Positions 15,751 through 24,194 are shown, numbered from the stretch's first letter. The stretch: 64,000 bases of DNA from Limnohabitans sp. Rim8 (GCA_945897465.1 CAMDFK010000007.1:1-64000), one strand, 5' to 3'. Numbers and translations: made by a program. Notes: generated by a model not told the origin, from the sequence alone.

Positions 15751-16137
15751 TCAGCGCCTGCTTTTGAGCCGTTGGCTCTTGCGGCTTTTTTCAAAAAACG
15801 CGTCGGGCTTGGTTTGCACCCAGCAGATGAAGCGGGCCATCTCTTCGGGCTGCTTCAAGGCCTCGACCGTGGCATAGGTACGGGCCAATTCGGTTTCGGT
15901 GAACAGCGCATGGATTTGCCGGTGGCAAATGCGGTGCAGCACCACCGTCTGCACGCCGCCGTGCGACTTGGGCACCAAATGGTGCGCATCTTGTTGGCTG
16001 GGCGGCACAGGGCGCTCGCAAAGCGGGCACAGCACGGCATCGGTGCGCGGTGCGGGCAGGGCTTCAAGCTGGGCTTGAATGAGTTTTTTGCGAACACGCC
16101 CCGTCACGGCTGAAAGACTGTTTGGACCATTGCCCAA
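15751..16137 (-). CDS. HNH-type endonuclease domain protein
   Basis: A small protein (up to 128 residues) with the pattern CPLCERPVP, then DAHHLVPKSHGG and HRICHRQIHALF, which matches a zinc-ribbon-stabilised HNH/McrA nuclease core. The C-terminus is basic (SRKSQRLKSRR), consistent with nucleic-acid binding. The frame opens with a TTG at 16137 and a GTG lies at 16107; neither has a clear ribosome site, so the start is uncertain. It may be a housekeeping HNH protein of unknown role rather than a restriction enzyme: no methylase is nearby. Confidence 0.75.
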   Translation of the reverse strand: MGNGPNSLSAVTGRVRKKLIQAQLEALPAPRTDAVLCPLCERPVPPSQQDAHHLVPKSHGGVQTVVLHRICHRQIHALFTETELARTYATVEALKQPEEMARFICWVQTKPDAFFEKSRKSQRLKSRR

Positions 16138-16149
16138 GGCTACAACAGG

Positions 16150-16177
16150 TGGCCCGTTGGGAATGCCGCACGGGCCA
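16150..16177. repeat. Inverted repeat between HNH and antitoxin genes
   Basis: Arms TGGCCCGT (16150-16157) and ACGGGCCA (16170-16177) are perfectly complementary around a 12-nt loop. It lies just upstream of the HNH gene start and 50 bp beyond the antitoxin stop. It may be a terminator without a T-run for the toxin-antitoxin pair or an operator. Confidence 0.5.
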
Positions 16178-16226
16178 ATTAATCCCAGCTCCTTTCAGGA
16201 CATCAGCTTGTGCCGGTTGGTTTGGT

Positions 16227-16547
16227 TCAATGTCCGGTTTCAGCCGAAGGTGAATGCGTTCGCAGCCAATCTTTGAGCGCAGCATCGATGCGGGTCTGCC
16301 AGCCATGACCGGTGGCACGAAAAGCCGATGAGACCTCGGGCGACAAACGGATGGTGGTGGGCACTTTGCGGTCTGGCTTGACGCTGCCCACGGGGCGGCC
16401 TGCACCACGCGCCCGTATCGATTGAGGCGAGTGGCTCGCTGCCAGTTCACCCTTGAGTGCCTGATCGACCGAGCGCAGCAAAGCCGCTTCAAATTCGAGC
16501 ATTTCGGGGTCCACAGGGGCCGCTTGAGTGATTTTTGATTTAGGCAT
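16227..16547 (-). CDS. BrnA-like antitoxin
   Basis: A 106-residue protein whose C-terminal half (KVPTTIRLSPEV, SSAFRATGHGWQTRIDAALK) matches the ribbon-helix-helix region of BrnA antitoxins, where F-R-A-T-G-x-G-W-Q-T is characteristic. The N-terminal half is acidic and poorly conserved, as expected for the toxin-binding part. Its start overlaps the upstream RelE-like toxin by 8 bp. BrnA normally pairs with BrnT, so the combination is unusual. Confidence 0.85.
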   Translation of the reverse strand: MPKSKITQAAPVDPEMLEFEAALLRSVDQALKGELAASHSPQSIRARGAGRPVGSVKPDRKVPTTIRLSPEVSSAFRATGHGWQTRIDAALKDWLRTHSPSAETGH

Positions 16548-16851
16548 CGAATCGCTCCTTGAGTTTCAGCAGGAGTTCAGGTCTCAGGTTGTCAAACTTG
16601 GCTTTGGCGTAAACCAACAAAAGAACAATCTCTCCGTTGGCTAAGCGGTTGAAATAAATCACCCTGGCACCACCGCTCTTGCCCATGCCCTGGCGCGACC
16701 AACGGACTTTGCGCAAGGGGCCTGCTCCGGGAATTACATCCCCGGCTGTTGGGTTTTCGCTGATCCAGGCAATGAACTCGAACCGTTCTGCGTCATTCCA
16801 AACCTTGGCCGACCAAGCGACGAAGTCTGGGGTTTCGTTGACGGTCAACAT
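16540..16851 (-). CDS. RelE/HigB-like toxin
   Basis: A 103-residue protein of the RelE/ParE superfamily, close to the COG4737 branch of ribosome-dependent mRNA interferases. It shows ENPTAGDVIPG, GPLRKVRWSRQGMGKSGG and ARVIYFNRL, then LLLVYAKAKFDNL, the standard order of motifs. The toxin gene precedes the antitoxin, an order shared with higBA modules. AT-rich sequence directly upstream (TACAAT at about 16861 on the minus strand) may be its -10 box. Confidence 0.87.
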   Translation of the reverse strand: MLTVNETPDFVAWSAKVWNDAERFEFIAWISENPTAGDVIPGAGPLRKVRWSRQGMGKSGGARVIYFNRLANGEIVLLLVYAKAKFDNLRPELLLKLKERFDA

Positions 16852-16959
16852 GAATTAATTGTACTAGCAAAAAATTAGTTGATCGAACGATGATGGCTGC
16901 CCACGAATGCCGATGCGATGGGTGCGGTCATCTGCTTATGAAGCCGCGTGGGTCAAGCC

Positions 16960-17532
16960 TCATGGCATCAAGTCGATCAAGATTTCATTGCGCCGGTTCC
17001 ACGGCAGGGTGAACGGGTCGTCGTAGCGAGCGATTTGGGCCGTGGGGCTGAGCTTGAGTTGGCGAGCCTTCGCCCATGCCCGCAGGCGCTCGGTCTGCTG
17101 TTGGATGCTCGCTTGTGTGGTGAAGCCGCTGAAGCGCACCGCCACCGTCTCGTGTTCGGGCACGGGGCGCAGTTGGATTTGGGGGTTGAGCGGCTGGGGC
17201 AGGGTCTGCACGCTTTCGGCCGACGGCATCACAAAATGCACGCGCCAGCCTTGGTCTTCGGGCACCACGGTGACGGGCGCGGTCATGGAAATTTTGCGCT
17301 GCGCCCCGAGACCAGCTTGCAGGTTGTCACCAAAGATGTACGAAGCAATGCGCCGAAAACCGCTGCGGCTGGCGGCATCGAAGTCCCCTTGGATTTGCGT
17401 TTGGGCCACCGTGAAGGCGGCGTAGCGCCGCACCTCAAACGGCGGGTCTGAGACGAGCACGGTGTAACGCGGTTCTTCAACGGCCATGGCGGCTCCACAA
17501 AAAAGGAACAAGACTGTAAAAAACCACCGCAT
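16960..17532 (-). CDS. SOUL family heme-binding-like protein, exported
   Basis: A 190-residue protein with a signal peptide (MRWFFTVLFLFCGAAMAVEE) and the SOUL fold: EEPRYTVLVSDPPFEVRRYA, then GFRRIASYIFGDN, KISMTAPVTV and a C-terminal YDDPFTLPWNRRNEI. SOUL proteins bind heme or hydrophobic ligands; the bacterial role is unclear. The ATG at 17532 fits the signal peptide; a start at 17565 would add eleven residues before it. It sits between two toxin-antitoxin pairs. Confidence 0.9.
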   Translation of the reverse strand: MRWFFTVLFLFCGAAMAVEEPRYTVLVSDPPFEVRRYAAFTVAQTQIQGDFDAASRSGFRRIASYIFGDNLQAGLGAQRKISMTAPVTVVPEDQGWRVHFVMPSAESVQTLPQPLNPQIQLRPVPEHETVAVRFSGFTTQASIQQQTERLRAWAKARQLKLSPTAQIARYDDPFTLPWNRRNEILIDLMP

Positions 17533-17618
17533 AGATGCTCGTTTGAAAAGGGTGTGATGGACCATTAAAGCAAATAGGGGCCAGGCCTTCAGTCCGCTGG
17601 CGCACGCCTGATGGCGAT

Positions 17619-17900
17619 CTAACGCTGATTGACCAAATGACCACTTACATATTTGTGCAGCAGGCTCGCTGCCAATGTTTGGTAGGGAACACCTTCTTCT
17701 AACGCACGCGCCTGCAGGTTTTTCAGGTCTTTGCTTGAGATGCGAATGTTCAGGCGTTGGTCTTTTTTAAGCGTAGCTTCTGCCACCAATTTATGTGCTT
17801 TGAGTCGAGCAGGTGCATCTTTGGCTGACTGGAGATTTCCCGAGGTCAGCGCTTGCAAGATGCCCATTTCTTCCTCATCGTGTGTTGCTTTTTTTGTCAT
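17619..17900 (-). CDS. CopG-like ribbon-helix-helix antitoxin
   Basis: A 93-residue protein. The C-terminal half (RLNIRISSKDLKNLQARALE followed by EGVPYQTLAASLLHKYV) is the ribbon-helix-helix DNA-binding motif of CopG antitoxins. The N-terminal half is acidic. Its start overlaps the BrnT-like toxin by four bases. BrnT normally pairs with BrnA, but CopG partners also occur. It probably binds the palindrome over the toxin start codon. Confidence 0.87.
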   Translation of the reverse strand: MTKKATHDEEEMGILQALTSGNLQSAKDAPARLKAHKLVAEATLKKDQRLNIRISSKDLKNLQARALEEGVPYQTLAASLLHKYVSGHLVNQR

Positions 17901-18181
17901 GACTTGCTCCTGTAGGTCTTGGTCGCTTTACGGCTTGGAATGATGGTTTTCAGAAAAATTTCAGAATCGGTTTCAACGAAGGGGACCGCACAGATATAGC
18001 CATCGACTTCCACTGTCGAAATCATTTGTCCTGGGTACTTTTCCTGATTAGGATGCAAAACAACATCCAATTCGTTCCCCAAGCTGATTTCAAAGACGAT
18101 TCGCTCGAAGGAAATGCCGCACTCTTTCAATAGCAACTGGTTTTTTTGGGCATTCCAGTTGTAGATTTTAGGGGGTGGCAT
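17897..18181 (-). CDS. BrnT-like toxin
   Basis: A 94-residue protein with the BrnT pattern YNWNAQKNQLLLKECGISFERIVFE (shown in parts: YNWNAQKNQLLL and GISFERIVF), followed by a divergent central part and IIPSRKATK near the end, where BrnT proteins have an Arg/Lys-rich S-x-R motif. BrnT is a RelE-fold ribonuclease toxin. The ATG at 18181 is the last base of an upstream palindrome, so the leader is very short. It is longer in the middle than classic BrnT proteins. Confidence 0.8.
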   Translation of the reverse strand: MPPPKIYNWNAQKNQLLLKECGISFERIVFEISLGNELDVVLHPNQEKYPGQMISTVEVDGYICAVPFVETDSEIFLKTIIPSRKATKTYRSKS

Positions 18182-18201
18182 GTGTGCATTCTATGCACAC
18201 A
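18181..18201. promoter_or_regulatory. Palindromic operator abutting the BrnT-like start codon
   Basis: TGTGTGCAT (18181-18189) and ATGCACACA (18193-18201) are perfect 9-bp inverted arms separated by TCT. The first base of the toxin start codon is the last base of the palindrome on the minus strand. This is the expected site for autoregulation by the RHH antitoxin. Confidence 0.8.
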
Positions 18202-18313
18202 GTAAGAGCCTGTCAAAGTCATATTCTCATGGCGCGATCAACGCTAATTTCAACGGCTTGAACATCGCGCACTCAGCCCTGCAAACACAAGCGCCCCCAA
18301 TCTACGTCGCCAC

Positions 18314-19297
18314 TCAGCCCCGGACCATGCGAATCACCTCCCCCGCGTCCAGGTTGGAAGCCCGGGCTCGGATGTCGCCCAAGTGCTGCTGTTGCAGGGT
18401 TTTGCCGCTGCTCAAAAGGCCTTGGTAGGTTTGGCGCAGCAAGTCGGTGGACATGACGCGACCGCCTGCGTAATAGCGTTTGGCCAAATGGCCGAGCGCA
18501 TAGGTGCTGGCGAATGAAAACGCCATGCCCGTGGCCTGGCTGCCGAGGCCGCCCAGCAACTTGCCCCCTGCCTTGCCCAGCAAACCGCCCAGCAGCTTGC
18601 GGCCAAACTCTTCGATGTATTGCGAGGTCAGGCCCACGCCTGCGGCGGCAATGAACTCCTTGATGTGGCCTTGGTCGAGCGACACGCCATGGGCCTGGCC
18701 CACGCGGTAAACCATTTTGATTTGCAGCGGAATGATGGCCATGGATGCCCACGACTGGGGCAGCAACTCCAGTGCGCCGTTCAAGATGGCGTAGTGGAGG
18801 ACAGAGCGGTCGATGGCGGCGTTGTCTACAGCAGGCGCAGGGGCTGCGGCAGGTGCACTGGGCAAGGCGGCCACCGCGGCTGGCGCGTGCAGTGGCGCGG
18901 CGGCCTCCTCGGCATAAGCGGCTTGGGCCAAAGCTTGGGTGTGGGCAGTGGCCTCGGGCTCGGCGCCGGCCAGCTGCAGATGGGTTTTGAGCTGCTGCAA
19001 AAACGCGGCTTCGGCTGGGCTGCACAGGCCATCGGCATGGCACACGGCGGTGGCCCACTCATAGGCCAGTTGGCGGTGCATCGGGTCTTGCAGTTGCGCG
19101 GCCGCTTGCTGCGCTGACAAACGCCCCAACAGCGCAGCCTGCACGGCCTGCGCCAGTTGCTTGGCGCCGCCTTGCTCGTCGAGCTGCAAAGACAGGTCGC
19201 GCACAAAGTCGCGCTCGGCTTGGGACTTTTCACCATCGGCCATGGCGGCGTGAACCATGATGGCCAAAAGCGCTTGCTGGGTGGGGGCGTTGATCAT
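18314..19297 (-). CDS. TerB-like / DUF697-type protein
   Basis: A 327-residue protein. Residues 1-110 form a helical TerB-like (tellurite-resistance B) domain with the acidic loops AAMADGEKSQAERDF and VCHADGLCSPAEAAF. A linker rich in Ala and Pro (about 125-155) leads to a C-terminal half resembling DUF697/YcjF (IPLQIKMVYRVGQAHG, EFIAAAGVGLTSQYIEEFGR, GLGSQATGMAFSFASTYALG), which may be membrane-associated. The function is unknown; stress response is the usual guess for TerB proteins. Confidence 0.82.
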   Translation of the reverse strand: MINAPTQQALLAIMVHAAMADGEKSQAERDFVRDLSLQLDEQGGAKQLAQAVQAALLGRLSAQQAAAQLQDPMHRQLAYEWATAVCHADGLCSPAEAAFLQQLKTHLQLAGAEPEATAHTQALAQAAYAEEAAAPLHAPAAVAALPSAPAAAPAPAVDNAAIDRSVLHYAILNGALELLPQSWASMAIIPLQIKMVYRVGQAHGVSLDQGHIKEFIAAAGVGLTSQYIEEFGRKLLGGLLGKAGGKLLGGLGSQATGMAFSFASTYALGHLAKRYYAGGRVMSTDLLRQTYQGLLSSGKTLQQQHLGDIRARASNLDAGEVIRMVRG

Positions 19298-19433
19298 GTG
19301 ACTTGGAAGAATGGAATGGGGTTGAAGACAAAAACCAATTCAAGCACATGAGGCCAAAAGCGTGTCCCTTGATGCGGGGCAATGACCTGTGGTTGGAGGG
19401 GATTGGGGGCTTGCGTCGGGCTGCAGGTCTTTA

Positions 19434-19453
19434 TACTGTTCTTTTGTACAGTA
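19434..19453. promoter_or_regulatory. LexA (SOS) box directly before umuC
   Basis: TACTGTTCTTTTGTACAGTA contains CTGT-N8-ACAG at 19436-19451 with T/A flanks, and ends 7 bp before the likely umuC start codon at 19461. LexA bound here would block initiation of a very short or leaderless transcript. Confidence 0.9.
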
Positions 19454-19460
19454 TTCGACT

Positions 19461-20777
19461 ATGCTCCCCATGCTCGCCCTCATCGACGGCAACAACTTCT
19501 ACGTCTCCTGCGAACGCGTCTTCCAGCCCTGGCTGCAAGGCCGGCCGGTGGTGGTGCTGTCCAACAACGACGGCTGCGCCATTGCCCGCAGTGACGAAGC
19601 CAAGGCCCTGGGCATCAAGATGGGCGCGCCTTACTTCCAGCTGCGGGAGCTCGAGCGCGACGCCGGCCTGATCGCCCTGTCGGCCAACTTCGCCCTCTAT
19701 GGCGACATGAGCGACCGCATGATGAGCCTGGCCGCAGGCCTGGGCCACAACCAAGAGGTCTACTCCATCGACGAAAGCTTTGTCGACCTGAGCGGCATCC
19801 GCGGCGACCTGGTGCGCCGCGCCCGCACCATCCGCAAACGCATCCACCAATGGATCGGCATCCCCACCTGTATCGGCATCGGCCCCACCAAAACCCTCGC
19901 CAAACTGGCCAACGCCATCGCCAAAAGCGCCGAACGCAAACCCGGCAGCTACCCCGCACACCACGCCCAAATCTGCCACCTGGGCGCGTGCTCCCCCGAA
20001 GAACTGCAGGCCCTGCTGCAGGCCACCGAAGTGGGCGAGGTGTGGGGCGTGGGCCGCAAGATCGGGGCGCAACTGCGCGAGAACGGCATCCACACCGCGC
20101 TGGATCTGCAGCGCATGAGCCCGGCGGCCGCCAAAGCGGGCTGGTCGGTGGTGCTGGAAAAAACCGTGCGCGAACTGAATGGCACCCCCTGCATCGAGTT
20201 CGAAGACGAACCCCCGGCCAAACAACAAATCGCCTGCACCCGCAGCTTTGGCCACCCGGTGACCGAGCTGATCGAACTGCAAGAAGCCATCACCGAATTC
20301 GCCTGCCGCGCAGCAGAAAAACTGCGCAAGCAAAACAGCCACACGGGCCAAATCATGGCCTTCATCCGCACCAGCCCCTTCCGGCAACAAGACCCGCAAT
20401 ACAGCCGCAGCGCCAGCATCCCCCTGCCCAGCCCTACCAGCGACAGCGCCCACATCACCCAGGCGGCCAATGCCATCGTCAAACGCATTTACAAAGACGG
20501 CTACAAATACGCCAAAGCAGGCGTGATGCTGATGGACCTGCAGCCGGCCACCCGCGAACAACTGACACTGGACTTTGACGAGACCATGCCCGAAAACCGC
20601 GTGCGCCTCATGGACGCGATGGACCAGCTGAACCGGCGCTATGGGCGGGGGACGTTGAAGCTGGCCAGTGCGGGGGCGCCGAGGGACATCAAGCTGTGGG
20701 CGATGAAGCAAGAGCGGATGACGCCCGCTTACACCACCGATTGGGCCAAGTTGCTGATGGTGCGCACGGACGCATGA
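19461..20777 (+). CDS. umuC: DNA polymerase V catalytic subunit
   Basis: A 438-residue Y-family polymerase. The catalytic acidic residues are in [14 protein letters not shown] and [12 protein letters not shown]. The little-finger region follows, and the C-terminal [16 protein letters not shown] matches the DUF4113 tail of UmuC. Translation probably starts at 19461 or 19470; a longer frame from 19389 would run through the LexA box and is rejected. UmuC with UmuD' copies damaged templates. The partner umuD lies 5.6 kb upstream under a matching LexA box. Confidence 0.93.
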   Translation: MLPMLALIDGNNFYVSCERVFQPWLQGRPVVVLSNNDGCAIARSDEAKALGIKMGAPYFQLRELERDAGLIALSANFALYGDMSDRMMSLAAGLGHNQEVYSIDESFVDLSGIRGDLVRRARTIRKRIHQWIGIPTCIGIGPTKTLAKLANAIAKSAERKPGSYPAHHAQICHLGACSPEELQALLQATEVGEVWGVGRKIGAQLRENGIHTALDLQRMSPAAAKAGWSVVLEKTVRELNGTPCIEFEDEPPAKQQIACTRSFGHPVTELIELQEAITEFACRAAEKLRKQNSHTGQIMAFIRTSPFRQQDPQYSRSASIPLPSPTSDSAHITQAANAIVKRIYKDGYKYAKAGVMLMDLQPATREQLTLDFDETMPENRVRLMDAMDQLNRRYGRGTLKLASAGAPRDIKLWAMKQERMTPAYTTDWAKLLMVRTDA

Positions 20778-20822
20778 TCGTGCACACGTCGGTGCTGGGG
20801 CGTTGTGTGCTGAGGGCAGTGG

Positions 20823-21260
20823 TCAGTTTTTGGCTTGTGCCGATGACCCAGCCTGCCAAAGGCTCACTGCACGGGCAAATTCTTTGAAGTCGTCCAGATG
20901 GCCCGCGATGATGGCGTGGACCACTTGCCAATTGATCGCGCTGTAGTTGTGCACTGCGATGTTGCGGAAACCGACGGACTTTTTGAGTTGAATGGCCAGA
21001 TCGGCGGTGATGACACCCATGCCATGGAGTTGTTGGAAGGTTTCGGCCATGGTGGCGGGGCCCGGCTGGTTTTGACTGGCAGCGATGTGCGCACCAATGT
21101 CTACCGCCATTTGAACGGCCCGGGTCAGGTTGAGCGAAACGATGTCTTGCAGGTCGAAGTCATCGGCCAGTTGGCCCGCATCAAAAGGTTGTTTGGATTC
21201 AATGCGCACCAGGCAACGGCGTAAAGAATCCAGTTTTTGATCGATCACTTGTGGATCCAT
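20823..21260 (-). CDS. hepT: HepT-like ribonuclease toxin (DUF86)
   Basis: A 145-residue all-helical HEPN protein. The RX4-6H ribonuclease motif is RNIAVHNY (Arg to His spacing of four). The N-terminal DPQVIDQKLDSLRRCLVRIE is the usual start. It overlaps the upstream nucleotidyltransferase by 16 bp. In characterised systems the HepT toxin is silenced when MntA adds AMP groups to a Tyr near this motif; the Tyr is present here (VHNY). Confidence 0.9.
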   Translation of the reverse strand: MDPQVIDQKLDSLRRCLVRIESKQPFDAGQLADDFDLQDIVSLNLTRAVQMAVDIGAHIAASQNQPGPATMAETFQQLHGMGVITADLAIQLKKSVGFRNIAVHNYSAINWQVVHAIIAGHLDDFKEFARAVSLWQAGSSAQAKN

Positions 21261-21718
21261 GCCTGCCTTCTTTCTTGCAGTATGCGGGCTTGGTAAGGCA
21301 TGAAGTCGGCGGCGTCCATGACGTGGCGGGTCATGTATTGCGCGTGCAGCACGTCGTTGCCCAAGATGCGCACGCCGTATTGCATGATTTGGCCCAGCAA
21401 TGGTTCGCCAACGGTGCGCAGATCGATCAGGTCAATCGGGCGGCCCGTGGCCAGCGTCAGGGCTTCGATCAGTGCGATGTGTTGCTGGACGCTCATGGCT
21501 TGGTCAAACGCCAGGGCGATGTCCAGATCGCTGTCGGGTTTGGCCAGTCCTGTGGCGCATGAGCCGAAAACAATGGCCAGCTGCAAGCCGACTACCGAGT
21601 TCAGTGCTTGCCGGATTTGTGGCAGCTGCGCAATCGCAGACATGGACGCAGCGCTGCCTGCCCCTGGGTCGGGCGGCTTTGGAGCGGTGAATTCCATCTG
21701 TGCAGCAGGGGTGGACAT
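21245..21718 (-). CDS. mntA: MntA-like nucleotidyltransferase antitoxin
   Basis: A protein of up to 157 residues with the minimal nucleotidyltransferase signature: FGSCATG, then SDLDIAL, giving GS-x10-DxD. The third acidic residue is probably in GRPIDLIDL. The start at 21718 gives a longer N-terminus than usual; an in-frame ATG at 21643 (SAIAQLPQIRQ) would give a 132-residue protein closer to the family size. It precedes hepT, with overlapping ends. Together they form a type VII toxin-antitoxin pair. Confidence 0.88.
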   Translation of the reverse strand: MSTPAAQMEFTAPKPPDPGAGSAASMSAIAQLPQIRQALNSVVGLQLAIVFGSCATGLAKPDSDLDIALAFDQAMSVQQHIALIEALTLATGRPIDLIDLRTVGEPLLGQIMQYGVRILGNDVLHAQYMTRHVMDAADFMPYQARILQERRQAWIHK

Positions 21719-21789
21719 GGGTTCATTTTGTCATACGCACTGGGTAGGGGCGCGTGTTCGGCAGCGTGTATGCAGCGTCTGCGCGGCCA

Positions 21790-22701
21790 TCAAGGCGGGC
21801 TGAGCCACTGCACCGCCATCTCGGTCAGCAGCGCCAAGGTGGCTTGCTGGGTGAGGGTGCCGGGGCGTTGTGCGCTGATGGCGGTGGTCAGCTGGATGTG
21901 CAAGGCGGGTTGCTTGAGGGGCCGAACCGAAAACGCCGATGGCCGCACCGAGCGCATGACGGCGTTGTGGGGCAAGATGGCGTAGCCTGCGCCGTCGGCC
22001 ACCAGGTCGAGGATGGCGCTCACGCCGTCAATCTCCAGCGCAATCTGCGGTCGGCAACCGATGGCGGCCATTTCCGACTCCACATGCATGCGGATGGCGT
22101 TCGGGCGGGTGGGGATGACCAAGGGCAGGGTGGCGACCTCTTGGAGGCTGATGGCGGGTGGGGGAGGGTCTTCTTGCAAGCCCGGTGGGCGCGGCTGCAC
22201 CAGCAGCAACTCTTCTTGCACCAGCGGGGTGTGCTCGATGCCCGGCATGGGGCTGGGGTTGTAGAGCACGGCGATGTCCAGGCGGCCGTTTTGCAGGTTT
22301 TCTTGCATGGCGCTCGACAGGCCTTCGCTGATGGACAGCTGGGCCTCGGGCATCTTGGCGCGAAAGGCCCGGGTGAGGGGCACCGTCAGCACCCGCGCCA
22401 CGCTGGGCGGCAGGCCCAAAGCGACGCGGCCTGTGAGGCCCGTGCGCACCCGGCCCAGTTCTTCCCGCGCCCGCTCCACTTGGTGCAGGATGCCTCGGCC
22501 GTGCTCCAGCAGCAGCAGCCCGGCCTGGGTAGGGGTGGCGCCGCGCCCGTTGCGCACCAGCAGGTTTTGCCGCAGCTCGACTTCGAGCAGGCGCACCTGA
22601 CGGCTGAGCGCGGGCTGGGCCACGTTCAGGGCCTGGGCGGCCCGGGTGAAGCTGCCCAGTTCGGCCACGCGCACAAAGTATTCGAGCTGTTTGAGGTCCA
22701 T
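21790..22701 (-). CDS. LysR-family transcriptional regulator
   Basis: A 303-residue LysR regulator. The N-terminal helix-turn-helix runs from DLKQLEYFVRVAELGSFTRA to ALNVAQPALSRQVRLLEVEL, with the effector domain beyond about residue 90. It is divergent from the ligJ-led operon with a 245-bp gap, so it is the best candidate for its activator. Typical inducers of such regulators are protocatechuate or a 4,5-cleavage intermediate. Its similarity to regulators of the MetR/NocR-like type is not diagnostic. Confidence 0.9.
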   Translation of the reverse strand: MDLKQLEYFVRVAELGSFTRAAQALNVAQPALSRQVRLLEVELRQNLLVRNGRGATPTQAGLLLLEHGRGILHQVERAREELGRVRTGLTGRVALGLPPSVARVLTVPLTRAFRAKMPEAQLSISEGLSSAMQENLQNGRLDIAVLYNPSPMPGIEHTPLVQEELLLVQPRPPGLQEDPPPPAISLQEVATLPLVIPTRPNAIRMHVESEMAAIGCRPQIALEIDGVSAILDLVADGAGYAILPHNAVMRSVRPSAFSVRPLKQPALHIQLTTAISAQRPGTLTQQATLALLTEMAVQWLSPP

Positions 22702-22832
22702 AGGGAAGAGGGCGTTGGTTGAACTGATTTTGTCATACCCACGGTCTGGTTATGCCCATTCGTTCTATCTGTTAGATGCTCCATTGAGTTCGACCTGGGG
22801 GCGATGGGTTGCACAATGAGGCGTATTTTTCT

Positions 22833-22924
22833 TGTCATGGCGAGCGAAGCGCGGCCATCCAGAGATCGCTTCGTACCTCGCGATGACGATTTCGTTGTCA
22901 TGGCGAGCGAAGTGCGGCCATCCA
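22833..22924. repeat. Dispersed inverted-repeat element, locus 2
   Basis: Two plus-oriented units (TGTCATGGCGAGCGAAGCGC at 22833-22852 and TGTCATGGCGAGCGAAGTGC at 22896-22915) flank one reverse unit (GATCGCTTCGTACCTCGCGA at 22864-22883). It occupies the gap between the LysR gene and ligJ and reaches 23 bp from the ligJ start. Confidence 0.85.
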
Positions 22925-22946
22925 TGCCACCAACCGGTAAAAAAAA

Positions 22947-23993
22947 ATGAGCCAAAAGAACCCTTTGATTATTGACGTGCACGGCCACTACACCACCGCC
23001 CCCAAGGCGCTGGAAGAATGGCGCAACAAGCAAATTGCGGGCATCAAAGACCCAGCGTCCATGCCCAAAGTCTCGGAGCTGAAGATCAGCGACGACGAAT
23101 TGCGCGAGAGCATTGAGCTCAACCAGCTGGCCAAGATGAAAGAGCGCGGCTCGGACATCACCATCTTTAGCCCCCGAGCCAGCTTCATGGCCCACCACAT
23201 TGGCGACTTCAATGTCTCGTCCACCTGGGCCGCGATTTGCAACGAGCTGTGCTACCGCGTGAGCCAACTCTTTCCCGATCACTTCGTGCCTGCGGCCATG
23301 CTGCCCCAGTCGCCCGGTGTGGACCCCGCCACCTGCATCCCTGAGCTGGTCAAGTGTGTGGAGCAGTACGGCAACGTCGGCATCAACTTGAACCCCGATC
23401 CATCGGGTGGTCACTGGACATCACCGCCCCTGTCCGACAAAGCTTGGTACCCCATTTACGAAAAGATGGTCGAGCACGACATCCCCGCCATGATCCATGT
23501 GAGCACCAGCTGCAACAGCTGCTTTCACACCACCGGCGCCCACTACCTGAACGCCGACACCACGGCCTTCATGCAGTGCTTGACCAGCGATTTATTCAAG
23601 GATTTCCCGACGCTGAAGTTTTTGATCCCGCACGGCGGCGGTGCGGTGCCTTACCACTGGGGCCGTTTCCGTGGACTGGCGCAAGAGCTGAAGAAACCTT
23701 TGCTGTCAGAGCATCTGCTGAACAACATCTTTTTTGACACCTGCGTGTACCACCAGCCTGGCATCGATTTGTTGACCAAGGTGATCCCGGTCAAGAACAT
23801 TCTGTTTGCCTCCGAGATGATCGGTGCAGTGCGCGGCATCGACCCCGAAACTGGTCACTATTTTGACGACACCAAGCGCTATGTGCAAGCCACGGCCAAC
23901 CTGAATGACGAAGAGCGTTACATGGTCTATGAGGGCAATGCGCGCCGTGTGTTCAAGCGGCTGGACGACCAGCTGACAGCCAAGGGCTTGTGA
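22947..23993 (+). CDS. ligJ: 4-oxalomesaconate hydratase
   Basis: A 348-residue amidohydrolase-fold enzyme of the LigJ type (EC 4.2.1.83), which hydrates 4-oxalomesaconate to 4-carboxy-4-hydroxy-2-oxoadipate in the protocatechuate 4,5-cleavage pathway. The metal motif HGHY follows IIDV at the N-terminus; [15 protein letters not shown] and [18 protein letters not shown] (with [12 protein letters not shown] after it) are close to characterised LigJ. It is the first gene of the lig operon. The ATG follows an A-rich stretch with a weak ribosome site. Confidence 0.92.
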   Translation: MSQKNPLIIDVHGHYTTAPKALEEWRNKQIAGIKDPASMPKVSELKISDDELRESIELNQLAKMKERGSDITIFSPRASFMAHHIGDFNVSSTWAAICNELCYRVSQLFPDHFVPAAMLPQSPGVDPATCIPELVKCVEQYGNVGINLNPDPSGGHWTSPPLSDKAWYPIYEKMVEHDIPAMIHVSTSCNSCFHTTGAHYLNADTTAFMQCLTSDLFKDFPTLKFLIPHGGGAVPYHWGRFRGLAQELKKPLLSEHLLNNIFFDTCVYHQPGIDLLTKVIPVKNILFASEMIGAVRGIDPETGHYFDDTKRYVQATANLNDEERYMVYEGNARRVFKRLDDQLTAKGL

Positions 23994-24025
23994 GGCCCGC
24001 CCCGATGATGGCGATGGATGCCCCT

Positions 24026-24194
24026 TTATGGCGAGAATCAAAGCGACGCGGCAGACCATGGATCGCTTCGTGCCTCGCGATGACGGACAAGCTCCCGTCA
24101 CTGCGAGGAGCGAAGCGACGCGGCAGTCCAGCCGTGCCTCGCGATGGCGGACAAGCTTCCGTCACTGCCAGGAGCGAAGCGACGCGGCAGTCCT
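24026..24194. repeat. Dispersed inverted-repeat element, locus 3
   Basis: Four or five units fill the ligJ-ligK gap. Plus-oriented units such as CACTGCGAGGAGCGAAGCGA (24099-24118) and a near-copy with CACTGCCAGGAGCGAAGCGA (24162-24181) alternate with reverse units such as GATCGCTTCGTGCCTCGCGA (24061-24080). The two near-identical plus units and their spacers repeat with a period of about 63 bp. An open frame running through them into ligK is not genuine. Confidence 0.85.

Noticed and set aside
15751-16137. HNH protein considered as part of a restriction or retron system
   Set aside because: No methyltransferase, reverse transcriptase or other defence partner is adjacent.
16227-21718. Small-gene region considered as a prophage or integrative element
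   Set aside because: No integrase, phage structural gene, flanking direct repeat or tRNA boundary was seen; base composition matches the surroundings apart from the BrnT-like pair being somewhat AT-richer.
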